The notes: generated from the sequence alone by a model not told the origin. A DNA stretch of 64,000 bases from CAVVZJ01 sp963752755 (GCA_963752755.1 CAVVZJ010000017.1:186001-250000); one strand, 5' to 3'. Shown: positions 1-8,610, numbered from the stretch's first letter. Numbers and translations are program-made.

Positions 1-1
1 C

Positions 2-1126
2 TACTGCCAGGCGCGGAAGCGCCTGCCTGAGCGGTTCTTCGCCGCCGTGGCCCGCCTCGTCGGGCGAAACCTCGACGCACAGGTCGATCGTCGCTGGCTC
101 TGGAAGGGCCGACGCGTCTGCCTGTTCGACGGGTCCACGGTCTCCATGCCCGACACCCCGGAGAACCGGTGCGAGTACCCGCTGGCCTATAACCAGGTCC
201 CCGGGACGAGCTCCGCCCCCGCTCGGATCGGGGCCATCATCTCGCTGTCCTGCGGCGCGATCCTCGACCTGGGCATCGGCCGCTACGCCGGCAAGGGCCA
301 GGGCGAGGTCAGCCTCCTGCGCCAGCTGTGGGACGTGCTCCGCCCCGGCGACGTGCTGCTGGGCGACCGCCTGATGTCGGGCTGGGTCGGCATGTACCTG
401 CTCAAGCAGCGGGGCGTCGACACCGTCAGCCGCCTCTCGGCGCACCGCCGGGCCGACTTCCGCAAGGGGAGGCGCCTGGGCAAGGACGACCACCTCGTCG
501 TGTGGAAGAAGCCCACGTCGATCCGCTCGGTGGACCGGAAGACCTACAACGAGCTGCCCGAGGCGATCACGGTCCGCGAGGTGCGATTCCGGGTGGAGCA
601 GGCGGGGTTCCGGACCCGGTCGATCGTGGTGGTGACGACCCTGCTGGACCCTGCCCAGGCGAGCCGGGAGGAGCGGGCCGAGCTGTACCGGGCCCGGTGG
701 AACAACGAGCTCGATCTGAGGTCGATCAAAGTCACGCTCCAGATGGACAGGCTGCGATGCAAGACGCCGGAGCTCGTGCGCAAGGAGATCTGGACGCACG
801 TGCTGGCGTACAACCTGATCCGCACGGTGATGGCGCAGGCGGCGGCCGGCGAGGGGGTCGCGCCGCGTTCGATCAGCTTCAAGGCGACGCTCCAGGTGCT
901 CGAGGCGTTCCGGCCGCTGATCGCCCCCCGGGCCCACCTCGGCGCGGGGCACCTGGCGGCACTCTACGGGCCGCTGCTCCGGGCCATCGCGGTCCATCGG
1001 GTCGCCGACCGGCCCGACCGGTTCGAGCCCCGCATGACCAAGAAGGGGCCGAGGGGGTACGAGAGCCTGAAGAGGCCGCGGAAAGAGATCAAACTCCAGA
1101 TGCTCAAACGAGCTAGCAAAATCTAA
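2..1126 (+). CDS. IS4-family transposase, 5'-truncated by window edge
   Basis: This is a DDE transposase that would cut and join the ends of an IS4-type element. The frame is open from base 2 and starts mid-protein with YCQARKRLPERFF, a conserved IS4 N-terminal stretch, so the GTG at 47 is not the true start and the 5' end lies outside the window. The second catalytic Asp is in LLGDRLMSGW. The YREK-type signature is LYRARWNNELDLRSIKV, with Tyr, Arg, Glu and Lys in the expected spacing. The C-terminus ends normally at TAA in a Lys/Arg-rich tail. The visible part, about 374 codons, is uninterrupted, so the gene may be intact. The downstream inverted repeat was not identified. Confidence 0.88.
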   Translation, partial: YCQARKRLPERFFAAVARLVGRNLDAQVDRRWLWKGRRVCLFDGSTVSMPDTPENRCEYPLAYNQVPGTSSAPARIGAIISLSCGAILDLGIGRYAGKGQGEVSLLRQLWDVLRPGDVLLGDRLMSGWVGMYLLKQRGVDTVSRLSAHRRADFRKGRRLGKDDHLVVWKKPTSIRSVDRKTYNELPEAITVREVRFRVEQAGFRTRSIVVVTTLLDPAQASREERAELYRARWNNELDLRSIKVTLQMDRLRCKTPELVRKEIWTHVLAYNLIRTVMAQAAAGEGVAPRSISFKATLQVLEAFRPLIAPRAHLGAGHLAALYGPLLRAIAVHRVADRPDRFEPRMTKKGPRGYESLKRPRKEIKLQMLKRASKI

Positions 1127-1137
1127 GTGCCATTCGT

Positions 1138-1168
1138 CCGAAACGCCGCAGGACCGAAACGCCGCAGG
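1138..1168. repeat. 15-bp tandem duplication
   Basis: CCGAAACGCCGCAGG occurs at 1138-1152 and again at 1154-1168, just downstream of the IS4 transposase stop. It may belong to the IS4 end or be a slippage duplication. The rest of 1127-1351 shows no gene. Confidence 0.6.
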
Positions 1169-1351
1169 GCGACTCACAACTCGCCTCAATCCGAAAAATC
1201 GCCCCATCCAGGCCCATGCCCCCAAGGATTCTGTGAACGCCCCGATCCGGCCGCGACCGACTCCTGCTCCTGGAGCCGACGGCTCAGTTCGGGGATGGCC
1301 CCCCAATGATCGCGCGGAGGGGTAAGGTCCAGCGGCACGGAGGCCGATGCG

Positions 1352-2398
1352 ATGCCGACCAGCCTCAGGACGGCGGCGGAGAGCTACTTCCGCGCCAAGG
1401 CCCTCTCGCGCGGGACCCGCAACGAGTACCTCACGACCCTCAGGAAGTGGGACGACTGGGGCGCCGGCCCACCGGTCGAGCAGCTGCGGCGCAGGGACGT
1501 CCGCGAGTTCCTCGACTGGGTCCACGAGCAGGCCATCAAGGACAGGGGGACGAACCCCGGCCGCACGGCCAACAAGGCTCGCGAGCAACTGCGTGCCATC
1601 CTGTCGTGGGCCTGGGAGCAGGAGCTCATCGACGCCCCGCCGCGGTTCCCCGGGCCGAGGGACCAGCGCGACGTCGCCGGCCGACACTACCTGACCAAGG
1701 CCGAGATCAACGCCCTCTACTTCGCCACGTACAAGTTGGCACGTCCGCGGGGCTGGGACGGCCCGTTGCCCGTCGGCCGTTACTGGCGCGCCGCGCTGGT
1801 CGTGTTCTTCAACTACGGCGTCGACACCGGGACGGTCTGGAAGTCCACGCCGGCCCATGAGCCGGTCCTCTGGCGGCACGTCATCTGGGATCGGAGGTCG
1901 CCGGATCGCGAGGCCAAGGAGCAGTCGCCCTGGGGCTGGCTGTTCTAGCGTCGGGTGAAGACCGGCAAGGCGTTCTACCGGCCGATGAACCGGGTGGTGC
2001 ACGCGCACCTGCGGGGCCTCCTGCCGGACGACCCGCAGCCCGACGCGCCGGTGTTCCTCGGCGGTGGGGTGCGCCCGAACACCCGCTTCCAAATCCTGTG
2101 CACGCTTGCCGGCATCAAGCCGAGATTCGACATCGAGACCGGGCGGGAGGAGCCCTGGGAGCTGAAGGACCTGCGGAAGACCTGCGCGACGTACCACGAC
2201 GAGCACGTTCCGGAGTCATCGGTGGAGATCCTCGGGCACTCGGTCGGTGGGATCACCTACCGCCACTACGCCCACCGAGCGCCGCTGGCGTTCCGTGCGA
2301 TCATGACCCTGCCGCAGCCGACGGCATTCACGGCCATCCTGAAAGGGATCGACGGTGAGTGCCCGTGTTGCCGGCGTCGGTTCGCCGACGCCGGCTGA
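1352..2398 (+). pseudogene. Tyrosine recombinase (phage-type integrase) with one in-frame amber stop
   Basis: This is a site-specific recombinase of the XerC/integrase superfamily. Residues 1-115 look like a SAM-like core-binding domain (TAAESYFRAK, GTRNEYLTTLRKWDDW). The catalytic domain follows after an in-frame TAG at 1946-1948 and reads on in the same frame from 1955 to 2398. LKDLRKTCATYHDE carries the box II Arg, ILGHS the box III His, and ITYRHYAH the Tyr nucleophile. The first catalytic Arg is not obvious in NYGVDTGTVW. Without the stop the product would be about 348 residues, normal for the family. The break reads WLF-stop-RRVKTGKAF; related integrases that I recall have Tyr there, so TAC to TAG is the likely change. 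No cargo or attachment site is visible beside it. Confidence 0.8.
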
Positions 2399-2718
2399 AT
2401 CGGGCGACCACACCGAAGCCGGCAACGCTCCCGTCATCGAGGAGGATGTGTGCTGGTTCAGCGTGAATTGGAATTCTTGCCGGTTGGTGTAAGCGAGGGG
2501 TCGGAACCTCCTGTCCCGGATTTCGCGGCCTCGTGCCGCGAGGGTTTGACGCTTGGATGCCAATCCCGGAGCCTTCCAGGGCGGGAGCGAGCACGGGACC
2601 AGACGTTTCCGACTGGTCCCGGCTCCGGTCTTGGCCCCTGGGGCGACGCTCGGGGTGCTCCCCAGCAGAGCCCTATCCTCCGCCCAGGCTATCCCCGATT
2701 GTCGTCGCACCACGACGC
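2399..2718. other. Intergenic, no gene recognised
   Basis: These 320 bases lie between the integrase relic and the 3' end of the IS3 ORFB. Short open frames exist but none has a recognisable domain or a ribosome-binding site. One end of the IS3 element must lie here, but no convincing partner for the opposite end was found. Confidence 0.5.
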
Positions 2719-3636
2719 TCACGCAACCTCCCGCGACGCCCGACGCAGGCGACGGCGGGTTTCCCGCGCCTCCTCCAGCTTGCGATCCCGCTCGGCGAAG
2801 ATCGTCGCGTCCAGACCGGCGAGCTTGTCCATCGGCGTCACATAGCCCAACGCGCTATGCAAACGCACGGTATTATAGTAATCAACATACGACGAAATCA
2901 GACGCCGGGCCTCCTCCCGCGAACCGGGCGCCGCGGGACGAACGCATTCCCGCTTCAAGCGGCCGTGCCAACGTTCCAGCTTGCCGTTGGATTGGGGGTC
3001 GTACGGACTGGTCCGCACGTGCGTGATCCCCGCCACGCGGATGAATTCCTTGAAGTCCCGCGCGATGAACTGCGGGCCGTTGTCGCTGATGATCCGCGGC
3101 TTCTTGTCCGGGTAGCGTTCCAGGCCGCGCTGCACGATCGTCTCCACGTCGCGTTCGGTCATCGATTCGCGGATCTCCCAGTGCACGATCGCCCGGCTGA
3201 AGCCGTCGAGCACGCTGGTGAGGTAATCGAAGGTGCCGCCGACGTTGATGTACGAAACATCCCCATGCCAGTGCTCGTGGGCCGCCAGTGGCTGCACGAA
3301 GCCCGTCCCCTTCTTCGACGGTGAGAACGACCGCCGGTCGAGCCGGCCCGCGGCTTTGAGCACCCGATAGACGCTCGCCGGGCTGGTCGCCACCACGTCG
3401 TCGTCGAGCATCATGAAGGTCAACCGGCGATAGCCTTCCAGGGGATGCCGCTCGTGGTAGTCGAGGCTGGCCTGCTTCTCCCAGTCGTGCAGCCACCAGT
3501 CGCGGGGCACTTTGCCGTTGTGCTCGTTGACCTTGCCGTAGCGATGTTTCCAATCGTGGAACTTGCTGGTGCCCAGGCCGAGCCAGCCCAGCAGCCGCCG
3601 GGCGGGCAACTCGGTGCGTTCGGTCCAGCGGTTCAC
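2719..3636 (-). CDS. IS3-family transposase ORFB (integrase-core domain)
   Basis: This is the catalytic half of an IS3-type transposase, an rve-fold DDE enzyme. The first Asp is in HWHGDVSYINVGG, the second in IISDNGPQFIARDF, and the Glu in QSNGKLERWHGRLK; all three are present. The frame is open upstream of the GTG at 3636 and reads DQIVDFVNRW before it. That fits production as an ORFA-ORFB fusion by -1 frameshifting at the A7 tract encoded at 3702-3708, not independent initiation. It overlaps ORFA by 4 bases. The C-terminal tail, rich in Arg and Glu, is longer than in most relatives. The gene appears intact. Confidence 0.9.
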   Translation of the reverse strand: MNRWTERTELPARRLLGWLGLGTSKFHDWKHRYGKVNEHNGKVPRDWWLHDWEKQASLDYHERHPLEGYRRLTFMMLDDDVVATSPASVYRVLKAAGRLDRRSFSPSKKGTGFVQPLAAHEHWHGDVSYINVGGTFDYLTSVLDGFSRAIVHWEIRESMTERDVETIVQRGLERYPDKKPRIISDNGPQFIARDFKEFIRVAGITHVRTSPYDPQSNGKLERWHGRLKRECVRPAAPGSREEARRLISSYVDYYNTVRLHSALGYVTPMDKLAGLDATIFAERDRKLEEARETRRRLRRASREVA

Positions 3637-4001
3637 GAAATCGACGATCTGGTCGCGGGTGTCATGGGGAACCCAGGCTCCATTCCGGGTTCCCCAAGTT
3701 CTTTTTTTAGTTTGACATGTTCCTCCATGAGTTCCGCGATGACCTCGTTCTTCTGAACGAGCTTGGACTGGAGGTGCTCGATCTTGCGGTCCTTGAGCGG
3801 CTCGACGCGCGGGGGCCGTCCGGGTCCGTGCTGGAACGCCTTGGCGGCCTGGTCGAGGACGAGCTTGATCCAGTTGTGGATTTGGCTGGGCTGGAGGCCG
3901 AATTCATCGGCCAGGTCGGAGATCGGCTCCTTGCCGATGAGGTGGCGTCGAACGATCTGGGCCTTCTGATCGGGAGTGAAGTGCCTGCGGGTCTGACTCA
4001 T
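3633..4001 (-). CDS. IS3-family transposase ORFA (HTH, leucine-zipper protein)
   Basis: A 122-residue DNA-binding protein of the IS3 first-frame type. The N-terminus (RRHFTPDQKAQIVRRHL) and LADEFGLQPSQIHNWIK form the helix-turn-helix. A Leu/Glu/Lys-rich coiled coil follows at about residues 70-105 (KIEHLQSKLVQKNEVIAEL), which would mediate multimerisation with ORFAB. The -1 slippage tract lies in the codons for KLKKEL. Continuing in the 0 frame gives ORFA; slipping gives the ORFAB transposase. The start is the ATG at 4001. Confidence 0.88.
   Translation of the reverse strand: MSQTRRHFTPDQKAQIVRRHLIGKEPISDLADEFGLQPSQIHNWIKLVLDQAAKAFQHGPGRPPRVEPLKDRKIEHLQSKLVQKNEVIAELMEEHVKLKKELGEPGMEPGFPMTPATRSSIS
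3702..3708 (-). promoter_or_regulatory. Programmed -1 frameshift site (A7G) of the IS3 element
   Basis: On the coding strand ORFA reads CTA AAA AAA GAA. After a slip of one base at A-AAA-AAA the frame runs without a stop into ORFB (AGA ACT TGG ... GTC GAT TTC). This is the classic IS3 arrangement. Use of the site is inferred, not shown. Confidence 0.7.
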
Positions 4002-4070
4002 GGAAGGTGCCTCCGATGGGGTCCATACTAACCCAACCGGCGGAGCGTTCCAGTTTCGGCTGAGGCACTA

Positions 4071-4208
4071 CAGGTCAAGGTCCCTTTCCGGACCAAGGAA
4101 CCCTACGGCAAGCAGCCGCTCGTCATCCGCCGCTGGATGGCCGAGACGAATTTCGTGAAGGTTGTCGTCGAGCCCTTCAATAATGATCGCGATGGGGGCC
4201 CGCAGTAG
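4071..4208 (+). pseudogene. C-terminal gene fragment, family not recognised
   Basis: An open frame with strong coding character (VKVPFRTKEPYGKQ, then IRRWMAETNFVKVV) ends at TAG 4206-4208. It has no start and abuts the outer end of the IS3 element. The simplest reading is the tail of a host gene whose 5' part was removed when the IS3 element arrived. I do not recognise the family. Confidence 0.4.
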
Positions 4209-4263
4209 CCCCCACGGCGCGTCGGCCAGCCCTCTGCCCTTGGCTGGCATCAACCGATACCGG

Positions 4264-5583
4264 ATGGACCAGGGTCCAAAACGTCGCGATTCACGACTCC
4301 GGGGGAGTGCTATCATTCGCCGCGTTCTGTTCGTGACCCACAGTTGCTACCTCGACGACTCCAACGGCGCTGCCGTGGCCAGCCGGGCGATGATGGAGGC
4401 GCAGGCGCGGTGGGGGTGGCCGGTCGAGGTGCTGTGCGGGTCGGCACTGGAATTGCGCCAGGAGGTGGACCTGGCGGCCTGGCTGGCGGAGCGAGGCTGG
4501 GACGGGGCGATCGAGGGAGGGGCCTGGGCGGTCGATGCGCGGGGCGTTCGTGACGAAGGGATGGGCGCAATCCGGCTCGACGTCCGGGGCGTGCCGGTGA
4601 CGATCCAGCGCGGGCCGATGACCCGGCCGCACACGCCCGACGCAGCGGAGGCCGGGGATTTCCTCCGGCTCTTCGAGGCCGCGATGGAGCGGTTCCGACC
4701 GGACGTGGTCGTCGGCTACGGAGGAGATCGGCTGGCGCGGACGGTGTTCGCCGGGGCACGGGCGCGGGGGGCGACGACGGTCTTCGCCTTGCACAACTTC
4801 CAGTACCACCGGCCCGAGCCGTTCGCGAACTTCGACGCGGTGATCGTGCCCTCGCAGTTCGCGGCCGACTACTACCGCGAGGCGCTGGAGTTGGATTGCG
4901 TGGTGCTGCCCAACCTGATCGACCCGGCCCGCGTCCGGGCGGAGCGTTGGGAGCCGAAGTACCTGACGTTCGTCAACCCCTCGATAGAGAAGGGCGTCTT
5001 CGCGTTCGCGAGGATCGCCGACGAGCTGGGCCGTCGGCGGCCGGACATCCCAATCCTGGTCGTCGAGGGTCGGGGGGATGAGGCAACGCTGGCCTCCTGC
5101 GGGCTGGACCTGCGGGAGCACGGCAACGTCTTCCTCATGGCCCATACCCACGACCCGCGGCGGTTCTGGCGACTGTCGAGGCTCTGCCTGATGCCGTCGC
5201 TCTGGTGGGAGAATCAACCCCTGGTGGCGATCGAGGCGATGGCCAACGGCATCCCTGTCGTCGGCTCGGACCGGGGCGGCATCCCCGAGGCGCTGGGCAC
5301 GGCCGGCGTCGTGCTGCCGCTGCCCGACTGGCTGACGACGGCCTCGCGGCGGCTGCCGGCGGCCGACGAGGTCGAGCCCTGGGTGGATTCCGTCGTCCGG
5401 CTCTGGGACGACCCGGCACGTTACGACGAGCACCGTCGGCGTTCCCTGGCGGAGTCGCGGCGTTGGGCGCCGGAGGAGGTCGAGCCGCGTTATGCCCGGT
5501 TCTTCCGCGAGCTTCGCCCCGGGCCGGCCGAGAGCCGCGGCTGCTCCCAGCCAGACGGGCTTCAACCATCCACCGCTCGATAG
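4264..5583 (+). CDS. GT4-type glycosyltransferase
   Basis: A 439-residue retaining glycosyltransferase with two Rossmann domains (GT-B). It probably transfers a sugar from a nucleotide-sugar donor to a cell-envelope polysaccharide or lipid acceptor. The N-terminal domain begins RRVLFVTHSCYLDDSNGAA; VVVGYGGDR and FALHNFQYHRP are in its second half. The C-terminal donor-binding domain has LTFVNPSIEKG and the GT4 motif EAMANGIPVVGSDRGG followed by IPEALG, with the Glu residues expected to hold the donor. The ATG at 4264 was chosen because the earlier in-frame ATG at 4162 overlaps the upstream gene relic; the ribosome-binding site is weak either way. The 3' end overlaps the convergent acetyltransferase gene by 22 bases. 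Confidence 0.85.
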   Translation: MDQGPKRRDSRLRGSAIIRRVLFVTHSCYLDDSNGAAVASRAMMEAQARWGWPVEVLCGSALELRQEVDLAAWLAERGWDGAIEGGAWAVDARGVRDEGMGAIRLDVRGVPVTIQRGPMTRPHTPDAAEAGDFLRLFEAAMERFRPDVVVGYGGDRLARTVFAGARARGATTVFALHNFQYHRPEPFANFDAVIVPSQFAADYYREALELDCVVLPNLIDPARVRAERWEPKYLTFVNPSIEKGVFAFARIADELGRRRPDIPILVVEGRGDEATLASCGLDLREHGNVFLMAHTHDPRRFWRLSRLCLMPSLWWENQPLVAIEAMANGIPVVGSDRGGIPEALGTAGVVLPLPDWLTTASRRLPAADEVEPWVDSVVRLWDDPARYDEHRRRSLAESRRWAPEEVEPRYARFFRELRPGPAESRGCSQPDGLQPSTAR

Positions 5584-6092
5584 AGCGTCTTGGCCTTGCG
5601 GAAGCCGATCTGGCGGTAGAGGCGGACGGCGGCGGCGTTCTCGGCAGTCACTTCGAGGAACGCGCGGCGGAGTCCGGCCTGGTAGAAACCCTCCAGGGCC
5701 TGGCGGACCAGACAGCGTCCGAGGCCGAGGCCGCGGTAGCCGGGCACCACGCCGACATTCTGGATCGCGCCGATCGGGCCGCGGTCCATCACCCCTTGAA
5801 TCGTGGCGACGCACCCCTCGGGCCCTTCGATCAGCCAGGTCGCGCCGGGCAGGAAGCCGGGCTTGCGGCGAATCTCGCGCATCAGGCGGAGGCAGCCGGA
5901 GAGTTCGCCCAGGCAGGGAAAGACGTGGCTGTCCAGCTCGGCGCGGAAGCTCAGGTATTTGACCTCGGCGTGGAGTTCCAGCCGGTCCTCGTCCCACGGG
6001 ACGAAGCGGAAGGGGGGCGCCAAGACCGGCGGCGGGAGGGAGCCGTCCAGGTCGATCTCCATCCGAAACCGCTTGAAATACGTGATGGCCAT
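5562..6092 (-). CDS. GNAT-family N-acetyltransferase
   Basis: A 176-residue acetyl-CoA-dependent acetyltransferase. The acetyl-CoA loop (motif A) is VGVVPGYRGLGLGRCLV, matching the Q/RxxGxG/A signature. The motif B region is LEVTAENAAAVRLYRQIGF, typical of RimI-like enzymes acting on protein N-termini, antibiotics or small amines. About 60 residues precede the core. The substrate cannot be inferred. It faces the glycosyltransferase gene tail to tail with a 22-base overlap and probably has its own promoter upstream of 6092. Confidence 0.85.
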   Translation of the reverse strand: MAITYFKRFRMEIDLDGSLPPPVLAPPFRFVPWDEDRLELHAEVKYLSFRAELDSHVFPCLGELSGCLRLMREIRRKPGFLPGATWLIEGPEGCVATIQGVMDRGPIGAIQNVGVVPGYRGLGLGRCLVRQALEGFYQAGLRRAFLEVTAENAAAVRLYRQIGFRKAKTLYRAVDG

Positions 6093-6329
6093 CGGTCGGG
6101 GGGCCGGCGGGCCGCCGGTGGGCCCGGCGTGGCCTGTTGGGGCGTGTCCTCGAATCTCGTCGGCAATATTATGGCCACGCCGGGGCGCGGGTCAACCGGC
6201 CGTCGAGGCTCCCTGGACTTCCGGGATGCCCGAGGCTCGATTCTCCCGGGACAATCGGCGATGGGCGACGGCCGAGGGGCCCGTGGATCTTCGATCGATC
6301 TCGGAGTTCCGCGCCGGAAGGCACGAGGT

Positions 6330-6755
6330 TCATGACCCTCCCGACGCCGCGTTGACCTCGACCTCGTCCGGCTTGAGAACCCGCTCGCCGTCATGGACGA
6401 TCGGCGGGTGCTCAGCAGGCATCGGCGGCGCCGGACCCGGTCGGGCAATCAGCATCGGGATGTCCAGGCCGTGGCGGACCTTATCCACGGTCTGACCCAG
6501 GAGCAGGTCGCGGACGAGCCCGTGGCCGTGCGAGCCGACAACCAGCAGATCGACCGGGTCGCGTCGCAACCGGCCAACGATCTCGCCGGCGCGGTCCATC
6601 CCGCGCAGGAGGGCGAAATCGGCCTCGAAGCCCTGGCGACGCAGGACGCGCACGACCTCGTCGAGATAGCGCCCGTCGGCCTCGGTGTGGCGGTCGGCCG
6701 TGTCGGCGCCGAGGACGCCGCTGGTGGCCGTGTCGGCGACGTGGACGATCAGCAA
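6330..6755 (-). CDS. Universal stress protein (UspA) domain, probably the tail of the Nramp protein
   Basis: The 141-residue frame carries the UspA ATP-binding signature GSHGHGLVRDLLLGQTVDKV (G-2x-G-9x-G-S/T-like). It lacks the first beta strand of a Usp fold. That strand is found in the preceding frame, at the C-terminus of the Nramp protein (PTNIGIALEHSPADAEILSR). Dropping one C near 6764 would join CLAEPGKTR to LLIVHVADT and give one continuous Nramp-Usp protein of about 670 residues. The frameshift may be real or a consensus error. If real, this piece could start at the TTG at 6755, but no ribosome-binding site is evident. Confidence 0.7.
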   Translation of the reverse strand: MLIVHVADTATSGVLGADTADRHTEADGRYLDEVVRVLRRQGFEADFALLRGMDRAGEIVGRLRRDPVDLLVVGSHGHGLVRDLLLGQTVDKVRHGLDIPMLIARPGPAPPMPAEHPPIVHDGERVLKPDEVEVNAASGGS

Positions 6756-8343
6756 GCCGCGTCTTGCCCGGCTCGGCCAGGCAGAGGGCGCGGCTCAGAA
6801 TCTCGGCGTCGGCCGGACTGTGCTCCAGGGCAATGCCGATGTTCGTCGGCGACCAAGGCCGCAACGCCTCGGACCAGTCCAGTTCCAGGGGCGGCACTTC
6901 GGTCCAGGTCGGTCCAGGGCGAACCAGCGGCTTGAGCGTCACCCAGAAGAGCAGGCACCCCGCTCCGGCCACGATCGCATAGAGCCCGATGGCCAGAGCC
7001 ATCGCGGCCTCCGGGGACCAGGCCGAGCGGGCGGCGGCAAGGAACGACTGGACCTCGTCGAGCACGAGCTTCGCGTTCAGGCCGACGATGATCGCCGCCG
7101 TCGACCAGGCGAGCACCTGGCCCCAGACCGGCGTGGCGAACGCACCCATGTTCCGGCGGTTCGAGGTGAAGTGGATCAGCGGGATCACAGCGAACGACAG
7201 TTGCAGACTCAGGATGACCTGGCTCAGTACCAGGAGCTTCTGCGTCGATTGCTCGCCGGTCAACCCGATCACCACCACCGCCGGGATCAGGGCGAGCATC
7301 CGTGTGATGAGCCGGCGAAGCCACGGGGCGACCCGGATATGGAGGTAGCCCTCCATCACGATCTGGCCGGCGAGCGTGCCGGTGAGCGTCGAGCTTTGAC
7401 CGGCGCAGAGCAAGGCGATCCCGAAGAGGATCGGAGCCGCCGGGCCGAGGAACGCGGGCAGCAGGCGGTGAGCCTCCTCGATGCTGTTCACCGGATCGCG
7501 GTGCGAGTAGAACGTTGCCGCCGCCAGCACCAGGATCGCGGCGTTGACGAAGAACGCGGCGTTCAGGGCGACCGCCGAATCGACGAGGTTGTACCGGCAA
7601 GCCCGCCCCTTGCTCTGCTGGTCCGGCCCGATCCGCCGCGACTGCACCAGCGCCGAGTGCAGATACAGGTTGTGCGGCATCACCGTCGCTCCGAGGATGC
7701 CGATCGCGACGTACAGCGACGAACCCTTCCGGTCCTCCGGCAAGCTCGGGACGAAGCCATGGACCAGGAGGCTCAAATTCGGCCTCGCCAGGAAGATCTG
7801 AATCAGGAAGCAGGCGCCGATCGTCGCGACAAGCGCCAGGATGAACGCCTCCATCTTCCGGATGCCCAGCTTCTGGAGGTACAGCAGCAGGAACGTGTCG
7901 AACGCCGTGACGGCGCAGCCCCACAATAGCGGAATGCCGAACAGCAGCTTCAACGCGATGATCGTGCCCAGCACCTCGGCCAGGTCCGTCGCCGCGATCG
8001 CGATCTCGGCCAGCAACCAGAGCACGCCGTTGACCGGCTTCGAATACTCCGCCCGGCACGCCTGCGCCAGGTCGTGGCCCGTCACCACCCCCAGCCGCGC
8101 CGACAACGTCTGCAAGAGCACTGCCATCAGGTTCGACATCAAGAGGACCCAGATCAGGGCATAGCCAAACCGCGCCCCGCCCTCCAGGTCCGTCGCCCAG
8201 TTGCCCGGGTCCATGTAGCCGACGCTCACCATGTACGCCGGACCCAGGAACGCAAAGAGCCGCTTCCACGGATGTGCCTGCGCGACGTGGACCGTGCCGT
8301 GGACCTCCTCCAGCGACCGCCGATCGCCCAATCCCGTCGCCAT
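6481..8343 (-). CDS. mntH: Nramp-family divalent metal (Mn/Fe) transporter with C-terminal Usp domain, frameshifted
   Basis: A proton-coupled importer of Mn2+ or Fe2+ in the inner membrane. TM1 has the metal-binding motif DPGN (YMDPGNWATDL) and TM6 has MPHNLYLHSALVQ, the two hallmark Nramp motifs. About 11 hydrophobic segments can be read up to FWVTLKPL. A linker then leads into the first strand of a UspA fold, after which the frame turns into Arg-rich nonsense from about 6764, while the Usp domain continues in another frame (6330-6755). The ATG at 8343 is preferred over the TTG at 8391 because GGTGGAG lies 8 bases before it. The gene is divergent from the Gly/Tyr-rich protein gene at 8611. 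The symbol is by family; Mn specificity is not proven. Confidence 0.85.
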   Translation of the reverse strand: MATGLGDRRSLEEVHGTVHVAQAHPWKRLFAFLGPAYMVSVGYMDPGNWATDLEGGARFGYALIWVLLMSNLMAVLLQTLSARLGVVTGHDLAQACRAEYSKPVNGVLWLLAEIAIAATDLAEVLGTIIALKLLFGIPLLWGCAVTAFDTFLLLYLQKLGIRKMEAFILALVATIGACFLIQIFLARPNLSLLVHGFVPSLPEDRKGSSLYVAIGILGATVMPHNLYLHSALVQSRRIGPDQQSKGRACRYNLVDSAVALNAAFFVNAAILVLAAATFYSHRDPVNSIEEAHRLLPAFLGPAAPILFGIALLCAGQSSTLTGTLAGQIVMEGYLHIRVAPWLRRLITRMLALIPAVVVIGLTGEQSTQKLLVLSQVILSLQLSFAVIPLIHFTSNRRNMGAFATPVWGQVLAWSTAAIIVGLNAKLVLDEVQSFLAAARSAWSPEAAMALAIGLYAIVAGAGCLLFWVTLKPLVRPGPTWTEVPPLELDWSEALRPWSPTNIGIALEHSPADAEILSRALCLAEPGKTRLADRPRRRHGHQRRPRRRHGRPPHRGRRALSRRGRARPASPGLRGRFRPPARDGPRRRDRWPVATRPGRSAGCRLARPRARPRPAPGSDRG

Positions 8344-8453
8344 GCGTGCTGCTCCACCAGGCAGTTTCGTTTTGTCAAGAGTATGTTTCAATTCAGCCTA
8401 GCAGCGCAATCGGTGAAGTGCAAGGGCGGTTTTTGCCTTTCAATCTCTCTGTT

Positions 8454-8469
8454 TTTGGATACCCAAAAT
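8454..8469. promoter_or_regulatory. Candidate operator: TTTTGG-N4-CCAAAA palindrome
   Basis: This AT-rich inverted repeat sits in the 267-bp divergent region, about 110 bp upstream of the Nramp start. A metal-responsive repressor site (MntR or Fur type) would be expected near such a gene. The palindrome is seen; the function is a guess. Confidence 0.25.
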
Positions 8470-8513
8470 TTTCGCCGGCCCTCAATGACCCGCAATGGTA
8501 CGGGCTCTGCATA

Positions 8514-8591
8514 ACAGGTCGGGACGTCGGAGACCCCCGGAGGTCGGGAGGGGGTCAGCTTCGAGTCAAACTCCCGGGATTCCCGACCTGT
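8514..8591 (+). repeat. 11-bp perfect inverted repeat in the leader of the Gly/Tyr-rich gene
   Basis: ACAGGTCGGGA (8514-8524) pairs with TCCCGACCTGT (8581-8591). The second arm ends just before the GGCAGAGGAG ribosome-binding region of the gene at 8611. The leader RNA could fold so that the ribosome site sits at the base of a stem-loop. Confidence 0.4.
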
Positions 8592-8610
8592 CCTGGCAGA
8601 GGAGTCTTCC

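Noticed and set aside
1127..1309. 60-codon frame after the IS4 gene
   Set aside because: No ribosome-binding site, low-complexity composition and a repeat inside it.
4291..5997. 568-codon minus-strand frame opposite the glycosyltransferase
   Set aside because: Pro/Arg-rich composition without motifs; the plus-strand frame has all GT4 signatures and the minus GNAT gene uses another frame.
6685..7929. 414-codon plus-strand frame opposite the Nramp gene
   Set aside because: Arg/Gln/Asp-rich antisense shadow; the Nramp DPGN and MPHN motifs on the minus strand are decisive.
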